This document shows positions 62,088-64,000 of a stretch of 64,000 nt of DNA, in pieces. The translations under genes and the position numbers were made by a program. Under the pieces are notes generated by a model that searched no databases, had not been told where the DNA came from, and worked only from the letters and a program-made list of their open reading frames with translations. Source of the DNA: Chionis minor (taxonomy: Eukaryota; Chordata; Aves; Charadriiformes; Chionididae); assembly GCA_013398295.1 (NCBI GenBank), contig VZSF01006615.1, positions 62,001 through 126,000 on the forward strand, written 5' to 3'. Each line of letters starts with the position of its first letter. Position 1 is the stretch's first letter.

Positions 62088-62260
62088 GAAGTTGCTTATA
62101 TGTGTTTATAGGCGGCTGTCTATTTGAGTGACAGACGTATGTGCTGGAGCAGTGTTAAGTGCCGTCACTTTGGTTTATGGAGCAGTTGTTTTGGAAAGAT
62201 TTCATTTTAATGCTAAATAAATGAGACTAAAATAAAAATAAGTAGGGCAATTAGAAAGTA
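62088..62260. promoter_or_regulatory. candidate regulatory block (motif texture only)
   Basis: Mixed-complexity, repeat-free sequence with CTGTC / GACAG as a 5-bp dyad (about 62117-62135), where TGACAG is a TALE-homeodomain word, two TTTAT-type Hox/Cdx-like words (62106 and 62174 area), and an AT-rich tail. Motifs are short, and the enhancer idea is an inference. Confidence 0.15.
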
Positions 62261-63239
62261 AACATTGTTTTCCTTTGAATTCTAGACCAATATTAAAGCT
62301 TGAAAAAATTGTCATGTAGACCAAAGTGTAGAGAAGAGTTTAATAACATGATCACATTCAAGTTTAGGAAGAAATGCAGCCTGTTATCAGGGGAACTGTG
62401 AGTATTTGCTTATCAATTTGCTCAAGTGAGATGACTATTGCATCTGGCAAGTCTGCCTTCTGCCACATCTTGTCACTTGAAGGCCAATATGGGGCATTTT
62501 TTGAGCCAGTGGTGCAAATCCTACAGGTGATGGAGGTAACACAATGTATGAAATGAGTGTAAGTCCAGAAATATGAAAAAATACTGTGCCAGGAAATACA
62601 TAAAACATATTAATATATCTTTATTTGCATGGGGGGGTTGTGATCTTTTGTCTTTTTGCCAGTGAAAAGCAATTCACAGCTGTCCTCAAATTCGGAAAAA
62701 GATCTGCAACTTTTAATGTTTTGCTGAGGGAATATACAGGAACAAAAGCAATTAGGTGTCACTACAAGAGTCTTTTTTCCTCTTATTAAATGTATCCAGG
62801 GAAAACCAGGAAAAGAATTCTATGCTTTTCAAAGCAGAGATTTTTTCTCCTTCACAAACTGTTTTGTTCCTGTGGCTTCTCTTCTAAATTCCCACCCAGT
62901 GCCCAGCTGATTTCAGCTTAAACAGTACATATATACTGAAATTACTGACATTAACATACCCAAAAAAGTCGTTCTAAACCAAGTATTGTGGAATTTTACA
63001 AGCAGGAAGAAAGCCTGAGAAACAGAAGGGGTTTTTTCAACAAAACAAATTCTTATATTTGTGTTTCAGTTGGTCAGGAAAAAGAAAACAAAACCCACAA
63101 CTGCAAGGAGGGTTCAACAGAAAGTAACTGGCTTTCTACCTAGATTCTATTTTTATAAGTTTGTTATGCTGTAGTGAAAGAAAGATGGAAATGCTTTCTA
63201 GTCATAAGGATTATTAAATACTTTCCAAGAGCATGTTCA

Positions 63240-64000
63240 ACAGAGCCTGTCAGAAAATCAAAGGTCAGAAAGAATGGATTCAAGAGTTCAATGAGAACAG
63301 GCTTAGGAGATACCTAGACTACTCAAGCAAACTACTGAAAAACTTTGGAAATGTGTAAAAGTGCAAATGTCGAGCTAGTATTCAGGAAGACCAAATGAAG
63401 TGGCTCAGCAAAGTCTTGTTAGCTTATCGTGAAAATTCTGAAAAGGAACTCATCTGAAAAAGAACCAAAAGGGACTGTGAATCACCAAGATTCTGTGGAA
63501 GAAATTTTTTGCCAGACTAACCTGATTTCATACCCTGGTAAAATTGCAGGTGCAGTTTATGCAGGTAAAACACTGAAATTTGTATAAAGTAATGTTAGAG
63601 TATGTAATGTGTGTAATGTGTAATGCACAATATTCTGTTTAAATGTAGTATTTTGCCTTCTTAAGATAAACATTACGTGGATTAATAACCAGCCATATGG
63701 CAGATTTTACAAACCTATTTTCAAGGAAAGTTGTCATGGAAAAATGGAATTTTAGTGCATCATTGCCTACTAGAATTCACTCTTTTCATCAGTGATCCAG
63801 AATTAAATATAAAATCGCCATTGAGAAAATTGGTGGCTGCTGTAGCTATTCCTTGAAAGAAAAATTGGTAAGAAACCTGAACAGAACTGCTTGGTAAATT
63901 GTGGGAATTCAAGCAAAGGACACTTATACACAGCCAAATGCAAGTGGACATATCTAAGCACAAGGAATGCTGGCTATGCCTATCACACAAAGGATTTATA
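63240..64000 (+). mobile_element. ancient CR1 LINE, RT region, runs off the window
   Basis: This is a plus-strand fossil of CR1 ORF2 reverse transcriptase, in pieces but collinear. ANVELVFRK at 63363-63389 sits where CR1 has an AnVvPiFKK-type block. CQTNLIS at 63510-63530 matches the CR1 box of the same wording. LFISDPELNIKS from 63782 matches the FiNDLeenIkS box. LRKLVAA at 63821-63841 lies at the catalytic FADD position, so both aspartates are lost. TAKCK at 63930-63944 and NAGYAY at 63966-63983 match the downstream box that ends the RT region. Frameshifts and a TATGTAATGTGTG microsatellite-like insert break the frame between these boxes. The left edge is approximate, and the element continues past the right edge of the window. 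Confidence 0.78.

Larger units (their letters stand above)
54991..63239. other. long unique noncoding stretch, no gene seen
   Basis: Over 8 kb without a gene. Contains a 73-base homopyrimidine tract at 57157-57229 and a candidate regulatory block at 62088-62260, both listed separately. The frame at 57125-57514 crosses the pyrimidine tract, which inflates its length. The first part, to about 55120, may still belong to the ancient CR1 upstream. Confidence 0.55.

Noticed and set aside
1..64000. CRISPR arrays, prophage, operons or endogenous retroviral genes
   Set aside because: No regularly spaced repeats, no ribosome-binding-site-led gene clusters, no LTR pair and no gag/pol-like frames were found; the DNA is vertebrate in character.

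Overview
The window looks like vertebrate nuclear DNA, most likely from a bird. It is AT-rich (roughly 38-40% GC by eye) and CpG-poor. The diagnostic element is CR1, the dominant LINE of birds and other sauropsids: a well-preserved 5'-truncated copy at 19077-19773 and a short classic avian 3' end at 20058-20134, both on the minus strand. CR1 is also abundant in turtles and crocodilians, so 'bird' is inferred from low repeat density and CR1 type, and the species cannot be named.

I find no convincing protein-coding gene, rRNA or tRNA. Long open frames are scarce, lack recognisable domains and look like chance ORFs. The only frame with clear homology is the decayed reverse-transcriptase tail inside the 19 kb CR1. 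The window is therefore a gene desert or the interior of a very long intron, and nothing here decides which. Three stretches have borderline exon or small-ORF properties (3203-3265 plus, 13024-13386 minus, 24960-25139 plus) and are listed at low confidence.

The clearest content is a layered repeat record. Oldest are MIR-type SINE fossils (862-960, 15841-15985, 46728-46810, 50720-50860, 53318-53405), highly diverged CR1 copies (8685-8890 plus, 54481-54990 minus, 63240-64000 plus and running off the end), a diverged interspersed repeat at 10690-11045, and small fold-back elements of two sequence types (36624-36712 and 51237-51316; 47869-47936 and possibly 45419-45449). The two clean CR1 3' ends at 19-20 kb are the youngest. 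Simple-sequence tracts are sparse: a 25-base poly-C, a 73-base homopyrimidine tract, an A18 run, short CA/AAAT, AT and CAG arrays, and three short tandem duplications.

Layout. 1-19 kb: mostly unique sequence with a few fossils and weak exon candidates. 19-20.2 kb: the CR1 pair. 20-45 kb: nearly repeat-free, with a G-quadruplex motif at 28.45 kb and a fold-back element at 36.6 kb. 45-55 kb: densest in ancient repeats, with a possible regulatory segment at 52.0-52.5 kb holding a perfect C/EBP palindrome. 55-63 kb: unique apart from the pyrimidine tract. 63.2-64 kb: an ancient CR1 reverse-transcriptase region. There are no co-operating genes to describe; any function would be regulatory, and the candidates rest on composition and motifs only.
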